A stretch of DNA of 64,000 nt from Tubulanus polymorphus (GCF_964204645.1 NC_134025.1:4097001-4161000), one strand, 5' to 3'; shown: positions 39,452-54,263, counted from the stretch's first letter. Translations and numbers: made by a program. The notes: generated from the sequence alone by a model not told the origin.

Positions 39452-41476
39452 TTAGTTAAACTTTGCAAAATGTTCTAATAGTAACAGAATCGAATGAAAC
39501 CGGTAAAATATTCCTAACGGGTAAGTAAGTCGCATAATAGTGGACCAATAGCCACGAAAGTAATTTTCTTGCACTGGTGATGCATCATCAAATTTCAATT
39601 CGATAAAACTTAGAACGACCCACAGTGCAAAATTACACGCCGTAAGCCCCAAAATAACAGCTCTCACTTGAGCAGTATTTTTGTCTTGTTTTGGCAAATG
39701 ATGGGAGGTGTAAATAAGAAATGTCGTCTGCAACCAAATTTGAGCAAAATTTATGATGTTGTAAGCTAGCATCATGTTAGGAATTGGTGAACCCGCTGGC
39801 AATGTCACAAATGCAGGGCCACTTGTCGAATTTGCCACTAATGAATGATTGCCTCGTATGGTTGCCACGGCTGATATGGAAGAAAAATACAGGTATACGA
39901 TTGTTCCCGAAACTGACAGCATTAACAGATACTCATTAGCCCCCGACTGCCTTTCATTTTCAATTTCATGTTTACTGACGGCGCTGAACCCCCAATAACA
40001 AAGGCCAATCATGGCTATGTAAAATGTGATGTTGAAAGAATAAAATATCACCAGCGCATTTTCATAGATATCTGGAAAATACATCGTAAAACTACCGATT
40101 ATATAGAACAAACCAAAAAGTAGACAGATAGCAAGTAGAAATACTGGTAATATCTGTTTCGACGTATTACCTCCGGGGCTCGGGATCAAACGGGACGAAG
40201 TTGACCCTAACGAAGTGAACGTCGAGGCACCAGCGTCACTATCTTGATCATCAAAACCCTTATCCAGTGGCAACGCGTCATCACTGGTGCCTGGTTGTGG
40301 TTGCTCACCAGATGTTTCGTTTCTTTTCGATACTGGGCAGACAATATCACATCCACATAACGTGGCTAAAATGGGTGTTTGTTTTGTCCTGCCGGATGTG
40401 CTAGTCGTGGTGTTTTCTATGTCTTCAGGGGGCTGTATTGGTTTCATGTTATTCCACAACAACATCATTACCCCGGCAGCTAGCAGATTATATTCTAGGT
40501 TAAACGGGAACAGATACGGTAACGCGGATTTAAGAAAGTTAGCCAATTCTGTATCAGCGTTTAAGCACTCCACGGTCAAGTTGGTAAAATTTCCGATAGT
40601 CGGCATTAGAGTCTCGCCTTGATAGGTGTGGGATGAAAGAAACGCGCTTGAATCTAATACCTCTTCAGTTATCCAACTAGACACATTGCCGCATAAGATG
40701 ACAACTATCTTGTATCGAGTTATTACGTTATCGTCGAAAAAAGACCCGGAGAACCGCGTCAGGAACAACAGTTGTACGAAAGCGAAGGATATTTGTATGA
40801 ACTGATAAGTTATTCGTATCTGAGTTTCCCAAAGAAAAATGGAGTACATTTGTGATAAACAAATCAATGCATCAAACATGTCGAGCAGATTAGGCAGAAC
40901 GCTCAATGTACCAAATATCCATAGTCCGATGATTACTAAGGATTGATGGCGGTCGTTAATCGGGAACGGAGCATGCGTATTATCAACGATTTCGCAAGGA
41001 AAACAACAACAAAAACTGCATCCAAAACTGATCAAAAACATTGTCATGAATAGAATACCGAATAACATTAAACTCATGAGAAAGATTCTCGGAGTTTCGA
41101 TAATCACTCGTATGCTCTCTGTTGATGAAATTTGTAGGCAGATACCTAAAACGACGCAAAGACCAATGATATGTAACCCGAACAGCGTGACGGACATTGT
41201 TCCATCCGGGTTTAGTCGTTTCTTTCTACCCTCGGACACTGCGTAGTTTCCGGTGCTGAGAGGTATGCATATCGCCGACCAAAAAACATCTCCAGCAAAC
41301 CTGCCGACCTAAAAAATGTTCTAATTAGTTTCAAGTAAAGAACACTAACTACACAGCGCAGTTTTTACTCCGCAGGATGTATGTGGTGCTTGTTACCGCT
41401 TGTTAGAGTTTCTTGTAATTAATATTTCTTACGATTGATATTTTACCTTATGCAAGAGACCTTCTTCTCCACTCAT
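39452..41476 (-). CDS. Otopetrin-like proton channel
   Basis: Two exons: 41447-41476 (ATG, MSGEEGLLHK) and 39452-41308, joined in phase 0 to give 628 aa. The long exon is hydrophobic throughout, with about twelve membrane helices. The centre has an otopetrin-type signature, YLFPFNLEYNLLAAGVM then LLWNNMKP, and a long polar loop follows (residues about 285-365), between the N and C halves as in OTOP proteins. Family members are dimeric proton-selective channels in the plasma membrane, used in acid sensing and in biomineral pH control. A start at 41239 would be a GTG inside the conserved N-terminus (FAGDVFWSAICI...), so the upstream exon is preferred. Paralogue assignment (OTOP1-3 or an invertebrate clade) is not possible here. 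Confidence 0.83.
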
Positions 41477-42640
41477 TCTTGTTGGGGATTAATTGAAATC
41501 GAATATCCCATGTCTATATAAGTCTTAAGATTAGATAAACATTGGGTTTTTCGATCAATAGATAACACCGAGGCCCACTAACCTGGCGTATTCTTTGCCA
41601 AGTACTAGAACCGTGACAAAATTGGATATTTATGATATATGGCCATTTTTGTCATATTGTGTGCGAATAGATAAACCGACTGCAAAACTGCTTTACGATA
41701 AAAATAACAATGTATTCGATTTACTTTTTGAAGATGGCACGGATTTTAACTTTCTATTGTTTAATCTTTGTGGTCGACTAACGCTCCATTCATGAGCTCT
41801 AATCAGTTTTCTATTTTTCGCATACGTTCAGAATCCTTGATCATGTTCGTGTGATCTACTACCGCATTAGGAATAATGAATATCTTTATTGTGCGAAAAC
41901 GACAACTACATAGAAATGATTATGTTTCAATATTTATTTTCATACAACTGACAGTTACATTGCAATACATATAATGTTAGCTATAATCGATATACAGAGT
42001 AATGCTCCTTATAACCATTGGATTTTGGTTCTGAAAAGTATTCGCCTTTGAAGTGCGGAAAGTCGTAAAAATCGACAATCATCAACGTATTCTACAAAAT
42101 CTTTCATTTCGATTCTAAAAACCTTTACACAGTTGCCATAAGCTCGTTAGGGTGTGTATAGACACAGATCACGCGCTATACGTTTTGGCATCCACGATTT
42201 GATAAAGAAATTTCCAGAAAACGAATATTTTTACACGTGGTTTATCATTAAACTACAAAATAATCCATCTATTTCGTCCAAATTAGCGGCGTTATCTTCG
42301 AGAGTTGTCGTAGATAAAACCTTGCGATCGCAAACGATGTGCGATTTTAAAACAACTAATATAGAAACTACCGAAATTCCGCCTGACACTTTCGTTCTCT
42401 TGTGAGTCGGCGCCAGTATAAAATACAGCTGTGGATGAGATAAACATGGTGCTCAAATCTCTGCATAAATGGAGATGTATAAAATGACAATGATCGCCCG
42501 ACCGAATTTGTAATCATTAGGACAGCAGCATATCAACCATGTTACGCGCATAACGGCATCCCTTCGTCGATATATCACAGATGCTTTTGCGGCGCACTCA
42601 CTAGGGTAACATGAAAAACAAACGAAAGACTCGCCATGGT
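41477..42640. other. Intergenic, otopetrin promoter to globin 3' side
   Basis: AT-rich; small ORFs at 41595-41795 and 42154-42405 have no domain or splice support. A reverse AATAAA near 41933 could serve a long globin 3' UTR. Confidence 0.4.
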
Positions 42641-44756
42641 TTATCCAGAATTAAATCCTTCTGTCAAATGTTTATGAATGAAAACGAACAATTCTTCAAA
42701 GTTCTTTTCCACATTCGGCGTGAATCGATCGCCTAATGTTTGACGACAAGCCGTCATAAACGACGACACCATACACTAAAACAGAATTTAAAAAAAAACA
42801 CGTACATATCCATATAAACATGCAAGTATTCAATTTCAAAGGGAAAGATGTTAATCTTACTTGAAAATATTTGGCCTCGAATCCTTCCATTGCGGCATGT
42901 TGTTTCCCAGTTTTATGTAATACTTCTATGGCAAGATCGACATTTTCTAAATTTTCTAAAACCTGATTGAATACTCCAAATATAGCAAGTGCGTGCGCTT
43001 CGAATACAGTGTCCTCATAGATTTCATCTTCGTTGTAAAGATTATGAAATTTTTGAAACTTTGTAAACATCGCCCTAAATTCTGGATTGTTCTTGAAAAA
43101 TCTGAAATACACCAAGTGAATCGATTAGATACGGTCGATAAACCATATGGGATTCTATTGCGGTCATCACAACGTCAAAACCGTATATAATGAGGCTGAT
43201 TTCACAGGTCGAATCACTCAATATCAACCCTTGTATTTTCTACACCCTTGTATTATGGTTCAATGGGTGCTATTAGTTTGTACCGAAACGTGACGGTTTC
43301 AATAGTCGACTCTAAAAATCGTTTTAGAATCCCATGCTTCAATTAAAAAGAAAATCTATTAATAGTATAGAAAAAGACCTATTCATGTTGTTAAATACTT
43401 TACGGTTGAACATCGTAATCTTGACCCCACGAGCATGAAGGCCACCAGCTTTGCGTGTGGGGCCTTGATTTCATCAACAACGCGAATTAGCTTCTCATCA
43501 GTTGCTCGTATTTTAATTTACCGTATCATCCTTTTACCAGTCACGCACACACATTAAAGCCTGCGCGTGATTTGCTGTGATATAAGGTTTTTTTATGGGC
43601 AGGTCAATACAATAAGTTCATTAGAGGCCGTCGTCGTTGCATTTATTTCCACTCACGGCCGTATTTCAAGGCAATGTTAGCAACTAAAAATTCTGAATTA
43701 CTTGAAAATTCTAAAATAAATACGCGCTCGTTATCAGAATGGATAAATCATATAAACAAATATTTACCTAAAAAGAATAATCTAGATATTTCAGCCAACA
43801 AGTACCGCACTACATAAATCATGTTTGTGTTTGGAAACTTTAGCTTTAATTGCTTTAATAACGTAAATACGTGGTAACTTTTGTATGCATTTTCATTAGA
43901 TCTTTCAGTAATAAGTCTGATATTATTACTACAAGACTAAATGGACTTGTGCAATAACCATTTCATGGTGCATAAATATACTTGAATGATTCACGTTCCG
44001 TCGATCGGAATCTAATCACGAGTCGAACTATCAAGATATTGATGAAACATATCTTCAGACAATCTCTCGATAAGTATGCAGCGCAGCCCTGCCTGCTGAG
44101 TCGCTGTAACTTAGTAGTCAAATATTGATATCCAATTAAACAATTCATCCCATCCTTATACTTATCCACCCACCAAGTTTAAGGAATAAGGCCTAATTAC
44201 GTCCAGTACATTGATGCAATTTCCGAACGCATCTTCGAAGTCTTGCTCTTATCCGGTTGTTACGAAAGATCATCGGAAGAAATTGACAAAATGATCGATA
44301 GAAATGATAACGGTTACTTAACGGCCTTGCATAATAACACACGACGAGCGTACTCGAGGGATCCAGTTCCTCTTGGGTTGAAAAGAGTTGAAATTAGCTC
44401 ATTTTTCATGTTCTTTAAACAGAAATTCCAAATTCTAACCGAGAACTAATAGAACTGGGTTCAGTATTATACGCAAGTCTTACGCCACGGACAAACAGTA
44501 CTGACCCCTGAATTATATTTTGCATAAATCGTTTCATCACACATTTGAAATACGCGACTCGTGCTTACCCTAATAAACTTCCTTTAGCGGTATCATCACT
44601 AGCTCTCAGCACAGCTTTCCATGAATTTTTCATCATGAATACTTGTCTGTAGTTAGTAAATGGAAGGCGTGGATCAACTTGTTTTTGTGGAGGTTGAGGC
44701 TCTGATAATGGTGGCGGTGGAGACGATACCTCCTTCGTGTTCGTACATCCCATGAC
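42641..44756 (-). CDS. N-terminally acylatable globin (globin X-like)
   Basis: Three exons: 44569-44756 (ATG at 44753), 42861-43101 and 42641-42775 give 186 aa. Introns fall at B12.2 (phase 2) and G7.0 (phase 0), the ancestral animal globin positions. CD1 Phe is F77, distal E7 His is H98 (EAHALAIF), and proximal F8 His is H130 (GKQHAAM); the E7-F8 gap of 32 matches neuroglobin/globin X. The protein starts MGCTNTKE, an N-myristoylation plus palmitoylation site as in membrane-bound globin X, followed by a Pro-rich linker. A strong splice acceptor sits directly before GTC-ATG (44757), so at least one upstream exon exists. The role (redox, nitrite or oxygen chemistry at membranes) is inferred from the family. 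Confidence 0.87.
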
Positions 44757-47700
44757 CTGAAAGTAGATTAATCAAATAGAGTATATATCCTCGTGCCATT
44801 TGATGATACTTGATGTGAAATATTTGATTTTGATATGAAATCTTAAAGACTACAAGCCGACTAGAGCCCTTACAGTTATCATCACTTCATCCATCGATAT
44901 TACCAATTCATTAGTGCATATTGTATAGAATTAGTTCAGTGTTTTCTATAAATTCCCAACCGTTATTACGACTTTTGTTGTTTCACTGCTAGAATCATTA
45001 AGCAGATATTCCGAGATCTCTTGTGAAGCACCAAAATAAGCCCTATTGCAGTTACGCTAGGAATCCGCCACAATATTATTCCATGTACGAGAGAGGTTAA
45101 TTGCAATGAATATTGCCCGATGGATCAAAATCAGGCAGTATGATGACGATATCGTGTCGAATTTCATGAGCCAAATAAATATTCAATGAGAATGGCGGGG
45201 ATTATAGTTCTACGGTTAGTAGTCAGAATATAATTTGCTCTATGTAGAAAGATAGAGAGCGAGAGCTGCCACAATCATCGTTTGATCCTACATTTTCACA
45301 AACGGACATTCTCCTTGAGTTGTTCCCGGCTTTTTGTAGCGATAGAGACCACGGTAAAACAACAAATCCCTCATGTTTGTCTCACGGAAATTACTTTTCA
45401 GGAAATTCTTATTCCATTTTGCAGCATAGAAATGACCAAACTCCGCTCTTACCTGGTCGAAAATGGTATTTTAAGTCAGCTAATTTTCAAAATGTCGTGT
45501 TATGTATTCGAATGAAATTTTGAAAGTGCTCAATATGTGACCATCCATAGAATTTACATTTGAATCAAATCCAATACTTTCTCATGGCAAAAAAATATGG
45601 GGAGCAGCTGCGACGCATTTTCTCATACAAACAGCTCGTTATAGATGTTATCAATTATGTGATTCTGTTTGGACAAAAAATCATTTCGAGCGTAGATTTC
45701 CACAACAGATCCATAGATAATTGGTCGGTTTTTCGATTTGGTATATAGTTACCATTGGCATCGGTATTATACACACTGTGGCTCACTCGTTCGTGCTCAG
45801 TCGATATTATCGATCACGTGACTATGTGATTGATTGATACCGATGTGATTTACTTCCATTCCCAGAGGACGAAGTAGATATTTAAAACAACTCCGATGAC
45901 GTCACGATCGGTCATACGTGACTCACTTCAGCGAGGTGACTCCAAACCATATAAAATCAAAAAGAAAAAATTTAAGTAGCAAATCATTCGACAAAGTCCA
46001 TTTCAACGGAGATCGATTTTGTTGCTTTTTTCACATCCTGTTTCAAGGACTTCGAGGTTCGTGGAACACGTCGTTATAGCTATAATTTTAGGTTTCAAGG
46101 ATACATTCACAAATTCCTATTTTCTGCAAGCGTAATTTTTCTGCAATCTCGTTGATGGCTGTTGACTTGCGGGTATTTGACATGTTAGAGAAATTTACGA
46201 GAATAAGATTATTGGAAGGAGAAATCTTGACAGTTAAATTACGGGGTGACGCCGAGGTGAGTTGTGATGGCTGTTAAATATCTACGTTGACTCCGACGTT
46301 TATCCAGTATCACGTCGGTCTAAGTATCCACAGTCGAATCATTTACTGCTCCATTTGTGGCTTCACAGCTCATATCTTTCGACCACAGGATTCAGGCTGA
46401 GAGCTAATAGAGGAGATACTGATTTCTGTAATTATTGTATGTTTGATTTATTGTGCATCGGCTCGCGCGTCTTGCAGGAAGTCTACTAAAGCGATCAGCG
46501 GCTACCGATCAATCAAACAGACGACAGATATTTGTTGTTATGGAGCACATTGTTTGTCAAAGATCACATTAATTAAGAGGAAAAGCTCGGATATTGATGT
46601 TTGACGGTTTGAAAAGACCTTAATCTCAGCATTATTAAGTGCTACATACATCACTTTTCTACGATTCCAAGGTACACATATCCAGAAGGTTACTGGATTT
46701 CCGCAAATACATTTCTAACGAACACTCTCACAGTCTTATACCAAACGTTATTTTAATAACTTACCTGGTTTTCTCTATTAGCCTCACGAATATTCAAGAA
46801 GCCGTTCCGATGGTCCTGTGTCATTTACATCTGGTATATGTAAACACGACAACTTCATTGAACAAGGGCAAAGCACCAGCTGACGGAGACAGCGAATCCT
46901 AACCCCTGTTCAACTCAGCTAATGTCGCATTAATGTTGTTACTATTTTCCCCCCATAGGCCAAAGCACAATATATCATATATATACGTATATTAACCTCA
47001 AGGTAACAAGTTGATTATTGTAACTGCGCCAATCCATCTTTACTCCACACGACGATATCCCCAGGATAAGTATAGGCAGCCATGGTCTTCTTATGATGTA
47101 ATAAGGATAGTGGCAGTTACTATGGCAATTCTTGGGTTTAACGCATTTTGATCTCAGGTGACATACTATTTACAGAATTGTTAAGTACTCGCGGATAAAC
47201 CTTCTCCAAGAGAATGGTCATGTTTGAAATTGTTGTCAGGATAATAAAGATAGAAGCAAAAAAATCATGCTTTGTGTTTCACGTGGACCTATGATTACAT
47301 ATAGAAATAAACGCTTCCAATTCGTTGCTGAGTAATTGATGTATAATGGTCGTGATAAAGCGCCAAGTATCTTTAGCAAGTTTTTACCATTTGAATGTCA
47401 TGTGGATTTTTCTATCGAAGTACCTTTCGTCGCCTATAAAAGGTGCACGAATCAAAGCGTTCAACCATTTTCGTCTTATTATTAGATTATCATTAGCGCC
47501 TTCATCACATCATGAAACGGAAATCCTACAACCCCAGGGGTTTCTTTATTGAAACGAGTTGTAAAGCTATTTATATTCCTCTTAAATCTTCATCGGGTTA
47601 ACATTTTAAACGATATCATTCGTACATAATTTGTTATTCGTTTCTGTATACGTGATTAATTATCAGTTTCGTTTGAAACTCCTTAAAAGTTCTGATTCAG

Positions 47701-47937
47701 AATCAGTATTGTATTAACTCTTACGCCCAACGCACACGGCAGAGCTAAAACGTACAGCGAGATACGTGACGTTGCGTCAAGATCGAGCGGCGTTCGCTTC
47801 GGTGATATCGCCTGCGAAACGATTGTCTTAGCGTATCAACGCACCCGGAGATACGAAAGAACTGCGAAACGATTTTATCGCCGCAAAAAAAACGCTTTGG
47901 CCTTTACAATGACATCTTCATCCATTCGTATCCTTAC

Positions 47938-48041
47938 CTTTCATCAAACATTCATGAGAAATAAATGCGTCAATTTGGTCTGATGCTGGTATTGTTATTC
48001 TAGTCTCTTCGGCTTCTAATATAACACGTTTCTCAGGACAC
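47938..48041 (-). CDS. Isolated exon-like segment of an unrecognised gene
   Basis: 104 bases on the minus strand flanked by a good acceptor (ggtatttgtttcag) and donor (GTAAGG). Only one phase is open (enters in phase 2, leaves in phase 1). It reads CPEKRVILEAEETRITIPAS, then DQIDAFISHECLMK. The composition looks protein-like, but I recognise no family and found no partner exon. Its phases do not fit the candidate upstream globin exons, so it may belong to another transcript or be a frame-breaking cassette exon. Confidence 0.3.
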
Positions 48042-49756
48042 CTGAAACAAATACCAAGTGGTAAATTTATCGGACATTGAAATATAAAACTATTTCGAAT
48101 GAAACCAACAGTGAAATGTTATTTTTTTTTTAATTCTAATTTACAGCTATTGATTTATGCTGTAGAGAGCGATATACCACGAGTGTGGATTGAATTTATC
48201 TCGTTCACATGTCGCACTGTTTGAGAGTTGCATTGGTGTGGAATGGATTTTAGAGTTATTATCCATGAAAAATCACATCGAGCGGATTCGATGCTGAATC
48301 AGAGAATCGAAACGTCTCAAGAATTAGTAATTTTTTTCTCAAATGAAACCGTGTTATAGAAAAATGCTAATTTCTTGCCACACGGAACGGAAACACCTGT
48401 GTCGTAACAACTGTGTACGTTCTAATTAGTTTTAATCGAAATTATAGACGTTTTGGAAATTTCCAATCCAATTAAGTACCGAAATACACTTTCATTCTAG
48501 TGATAAAAATCTCTGACTAACAAGACTTAACAAGCTTCTCAATGCATAATATGTTACAGGGCTAAAAAGAAAGAATCTAGTTATATCGGAGACGGGGGCA
48601 AACATTACAGTTATTTAATATGCTTAATTGGTTCGTGTACTTTGTCTCATCGGGATTCCCGAGATAGAATCACGAAATCCGTTACTCATATCGAAATTCA
48701 TTAGTAAAGATACCATTATATATTGATGCGTATTGTTTCAACATAATTGAGACTATTTTTTTCTGTTTCTGTTTCTGTTTTTGTTTTCGATGCATGCATA
48801 TTTTGTTAAAAGCTTTTTGACAATGAGTCTGCACGAGAATTCAATTCGATGATGAATCGCCTCATCGTTTTTTTCCTCCAGCGCATGTATTCGATGTCGC
48901 GATCGTCAAACGCTTTCGAGTCGATAAAGTGACATTTTACAACAGTTGAATTGATGTTCTAAGTGGCAAAGCTTCTTACCGATGATAAAAACCTTCGGAA
49001 ATATCGACGTGTTATATACATTAGTTAGCTTCTCAGAGAAATGATATTACCTTTTTTAAATGTTAATCCTCCTGAACACTGAAAGATATTGTCTTCAGAG
49101 AATACATTAACATCGACCGTGTTCTGCTTATCAACGAATTTTTGCCGAGGTTCACACCGTGAAGCATCTTTTTATCAATAATATTTTAGTTCCTTCTAAC
49201 GAATTCACATGATTTGTCAATGATGATATTGATTCATTGATCTCATGATTGAAATATTCGAATAAATCAATATTGACCGTCATTGATATTAAAAATGAAA
49301 TATTAGCAGTTGTTATATCGACTGATCAATTAAATGAGATGTAACTCATAGTCGCACTTTGTATATGTATTTTAGACTGCATTCCCATAAAGCTATTTGT
49401 CAACGCAATCATCTCTTCTAAAAATCGGGCATCGATTTGTGTTTATTTAAGATGAATATCAAGGCTGCAATACAAACTGAGCGAATGATCTAGAAATAAT
49501 CTTTGTATTACTGTTTTTCTCTTTGGGAGGTTAAGAATAGATTTTGTCCACAATCTATATAAAGTGAATATGTATAAATTTCATATTCTTGAGTCTTTAA
49601 GTTTCACTATTCCACTGATGTGAGGCACTGAATTCAATGTTTTTTCTGGCGCACGCTGCAATCTAATCAAGTCAGTTTAAAGCTGTAATTCCATTTATGC
49701 GTAGTTGTCGATTTTAATTCACAAGAAGGTTGTTGATTTAAAATGAATTGTTCTAT

Positions 49757-49963
49757 TCAATTTTCTTTAACAGTTGTCTCTGAGATGAATGCTAGCAATT
49801 TTCTTTTACAACTTGATTGAATAGCTTCGATTTCATAAGCATCAACGCATTTCTCATCGAGGATGGTGCCTTTGAAGCGATGGTGAATAACCGAACACGG
49901 CAACAATAACAAGCACATGGTCAGATATAAAAGTTTAATCGGCGAATGATGAAATCCTGTCAT
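49757..49963 (-). CDS. Possible small secreted peptide
   Basis: 68 aa from the ATG at 49963. The N-terminus (MTGFHHSPIKLLYLTMCLLL) is signal-peptide-like. It is followed by a short mature region with two cysteines 14 residues apart, a KRK site and the end TVKEN. No paralogue or splice evidence is visible. The length is short enough to be chance. Confidence 0.25.
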   Translation of the reverse strand: MTGFHHSPIKLLYLTMCLLLLPCSVIHHRFKGTILDEKCVDAYEIEAIQSSCKRKLLAFISETTVKEN

Positions 49964-50442
49964 TTCACAACAAAATGAGGAAGTTAATCTTTTTTTAGCA
50001 ATAAACAACAAAAGAATACTGAGTAATAATGATCAGCGAGATGACAAAACACCGGACACTATTTCTAATAGACAATTTTATCTTGTCTGGTTTATGAAGG
50101 ATCTATCACGTAGGCCAAGTAGTATATGCATTGATGGCCTAGAATTACTTTCGATCGTAAAATATTCTAATGCAAAGATTTATCTGCCCCCAAGTTCCGA
50201 ACGTTCATAAATCACGAAGCCGTTTCGACACGACTAATTGTGAATTTGAATGCTGATCATAGCTTTGGGATCTCCTAAGGAAATGTTGAAAGCTGGCGAG
50301 AGACGCATCGATTTTAATCTGTGGCCATAGGGGCGCGTTTGTTAAAATTACTGTCTGCATTTTTTTCAAGAGGCAAGCAATCGAGAAAATAACTCCACTT
50401 AATTTGAGCAAAAATAATCAGAACGGTAACATTTACGAGAAA

Positions 50443-50484
50443 CACACTTGAGTTATAAATATTTGTATTTACAACTCAAGTGTG
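50443..50484. repeat. Short hairpin (12-bp stem)
   Basis: cacacttgagtt and aactcaagtgtg pair perfectly, with a further aaata/tattt pairing inside and a small loop. Shorter than a typical pre-miRNA. Confidence 0.5.
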
Positions 50485-53400
50485 ATACCGGTATGTATGA
50501 ACATGTGACACATGTCTGATAAATGTAAATTGGAGTGAAATAATGTAATTGTGCATTTTGGACTTATCGTTTGCCTCGGGTCACTTCTCGGGGAACGAAT
50601 TCTATAGAAACCAATAGGTTTTCTCTGTTATTATTTTGGGATACGAAATTAATCCGTGGTCCTAAGTCCCGATGTCAGAGGACACTCAGAATGATTATCT
50701 CAAAGGGTAATCAATCAACATCGAATATATTTCTGTAATTGCAATGCCTCGCAACCGCAGGATTGGCATCGTATTTCTTCTTTATTAAACAATATAACGT
50801 ATGGTTGATATAATGTTCTCGGATGAGCGTTCTTAAACGGGTCTGGGAATTCACCAATATACCTCGTATAGCCTCCCGAGAAGATCGACGTAAATTGTAG
50901 ATTAAATTCAAAAGAAAATGCTCTATAGCCGGTTTATCATTCGATATTAGATTACATCGGATGCGCTAATTTAGGTGTGATGCTGTAAGAATATTGTCTT
51001 TTATATCCGCGATAACTTCATATGCAGCTGAGTTCCATTCCTGAGGCGTCTCAATCACTCACCCGGTTGCGATGGTTAAGAATTACTTGTAGAAACACAT
51101 TGCGCATGTTCACATGTTTTTAAATATAACTGAATTAACCCAATACGACAAAGACGAAAACTAATAAATTCATATACTAATGCGAGTCTTATGCGAGACA
51201 GTAATTTTTCAGACATTAATTGTATCCCTAGGGTTATAAGTAATATCACGAAAAGAGGATGTGCGTCCATTAAGAGCTAAGTACACAATTAAAGGCACGC
51301 AGTCCTTCGATTAGAAAAAACGAACTAGTCTGCGTATCTCGCTCTAAGAAGATGTTAACTGCATGGCATGATAGCGTCGTTCATCAAACACTACCTGTAT
51401 ACAAGTTACCATGACGATGCAACTTTTTCACAGTCCTATAAGCTAATGAAATTAAATAGTTATGTCCTTAACTCTTTGAAAGAGTTCTTTACCCCCCAGG
51501 TCTAGACCTTATGCACAGTCCAATCTGAACTGGCGAAGATAAATGATACTTCGCCTTATTAAATCACATCTCTTGGCATAAAGAAAAGCGTCGTAGCCAT
51601 AAATCGTTTAGGTATATTAATTGAATACTCATAATTCATTCTAATCTGGAATAGTTTCGACTTATTGGACGTTGAGACATATTCGCACAATGTTCGGAAT
51701 TAACGACTTCTTAAAGTATTCTTGGTTGTTCGTGACTTTTGATGAAAAATAAATCCATTAATTCGTAACTCATTTATCGTCGAAAACTATCATTATTAGT
51801 TTTATATTGATACTAAAACCGGGAATAAGCATCAAAGAGCATTGGGGGAAAAATGGGATCAAATGATTTCATAAAAAAAAAACATCTGCAGTGATATTTT
51901 TAATGATGAAGAATGCATAATTCTGATGATATATGAGACAAATAGTAAATATGGATTCAATTAATTCGCTGAAAGGGATTATTCTTATGATTTATATCAT
52001 AGTGATTAGTACCATATTGCAGATCGAAAAACGATCATATTTTACAGATAAACTCTATACCGGAATACATACTGTTATATAAAAACTGAATATATGGGCA
52101 AAGCTTTTCCTGAATTATTCGATTAATTTCTACCTCGATGCGCTGAACACAGGCCGACGATTATGATTGCTTTCTCATTTTTCCAGGTATAGATTTTCTC
52201 GTAGTACAGTATGTGCAAAGATTCTTCGCTATTTGAGAAAATACCCAACGAAATCTTTGACTAGCTCATGTATCCAAATTATGTTCGTGGCAAAGATCTG
52301 GTGAAAATCTTCAATTAGATTTCCCATTTTTCTCGATTTCTCGTTTCAATATCAATCTAAAGGTCAGTATGTGGGAAGGAAATTGCTTATTTCGATAGCG
52401 GCGAAATCGTGCAGGAAACACGAAGTTTCATCACCTGATCGAGGCAGCTGCAAGACAAATACACAGAGAACTAGAGATTCACTGAAAAGAAAAAAAGCAA
52501 ATGAAATATTCATGAATCTGTCACCCGAAAAAAAAACTGAAATCTACCTGCAGGAATTCGTAATGATGAATACTATTGTCTAAACTATTGCGATGATCGA
52601 GAAGGATAAGTAAGTCTTCGACGGTATCTTATGACACTTTTGTGACGCCCACAGAACTTCAGTTTCATATCGACAGTGGTTAATTTTGTTCCTGGAGGCG
52701 TTTTGAAAATTCCTTTGTATTGTAAACATCAAAGCTGCTGGTTGAACGCGTGACTATATATTAAAATTTGATATGATGTCAACAACATACGCGATATTTT
52801 ATCGTAACGGAAACGCACGTCTTGTCCCTGCAGCCTTTAGAAATACATTTGTTTCCATTTCTTTGAACAGGGATATCACGTTGCTGATACAATCTTAAGG
52901 AGCTTTTGCTAAATGACAGCCTAAAAGCTTTCCGCGTACTGTGTTACACCGAAAAACATATACCATTGTCTAGGTTCGCCTTGCAGAGATTACTATGAAC
53001 TATCTTGTTATTTTCCCCATTACATTTGATGACCGAGGCCGCCATTCAGAACGTCCGCTGCTCTATATGGAAATATCACTTATCACATTCAAGTAATAGA
53101 ATACGTCACATCTCATGCACTGTTATTTACCGATAATCGATTGTTACTACGAGCTTTAAGGCATAAAACTGTGGATTACCATCGGGGGGATAAAAATTGA
53201 ATTATTTCCTTGAAATTATTACCTCACAGAAATGAATCAGCCAAGTTGTTAATGATACACTAAGGTATATCGTCTCATTTTTCTGCTCTGCTATATCATA
53301 CACTTTATATTCACTTAAATAAAAGATTAAGTTTATTTTACTCCTTGTGTTCACTGATATTCGTGAACATGAAAACATGATGAGTTCTTATCAAGGGTAG

Positions 53401-54263
53401 GGATGAATAGTGTACTTTTATATTTGGTCAATAGACTTGATCACACAAATCGGAATCCAATTAGATGTCAATTTCCCATCGGTAATGACAAACCCTAGTC
53501 GTCGCACTCATGTGGCAAAGTTAACGCCATTTCATGCACTCTCAGGTAGTCATTATCTGTCAGAAATGTAATGTTGCGAGCAGTAACATCAAACCCGAAG
53601 CGCATTAAGACCGATGGAAGATAATTCCATAGCTCACGATATGGACCCCTGTAGCCTACGGTGCAAATACTTCCGCGCTTACCGAGATATGTATATGATC
53701 CCGCAATTACAGCGGATTACAGCAGACATCGACAAACTGTAATCACAGGCTGAGGTCTGATTATTTCAACAATATCTTACAGCTACAGGCATGGTATAAA
53801 TACTTTCATTTCGATACAACTTTAAATATTGTAGAAATTTGAAACATAATCGAAGACGCCTACTAGCCATATTCTCACATATACATATCGCATCAACCAT
53901 GAAATATTGAAACTAAATCGATGCCAGAGGATTTCTGAAAATAATCAGATTAGATAGGAATGAAACAAATGGAAAGAAAATGACTTTTTGTGTAAGAAAC
54001 GATTGTTTACTGAAAATAAATTTTGCGATGGCTTTTCCAAGTTTCAATATTCATACTTTTCGCTGAAGCAGTTACGCGTTACGCAATGATGAATGATAGA
54101 TGATAGGATGATATCTATAATTGTTCTCTTCACTAGAACTCATATTTATCATTATTTCGTCGAGGGAAAAACATTCGATCCATCATGTTATTCGACGTTA
54201 AGAGTTCGTCGAACCATTCATTAGTATAACTGATATTACTCACGATGAGACAAGTGAGTTTAC

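Larger units (their letters stand above)
44757..54263. other. Gene-poor 9.5 kb, possibly globin first intron
   Basis: AT-rich with few ORFs above 60 codons and none with a recognisable domain. It contains an isolated exon-like segment (47938-48041), a possible small secreted peptide ORF (49757-49963) and a short hairpin (50443-50484). Open stretches at 46639-46902, 50711-50911 and 52371-52583 have no further support. Confidence 0.4.

Noticed and set aside
39452-41239. Otopetrin as a single-exon gene starting at 41239
   Set aside because: That codon is GTG and the frame continues upstream with conserved-looking sequence to an acceptor at 41308; a 10-codon first exon with ATG fits in phase.
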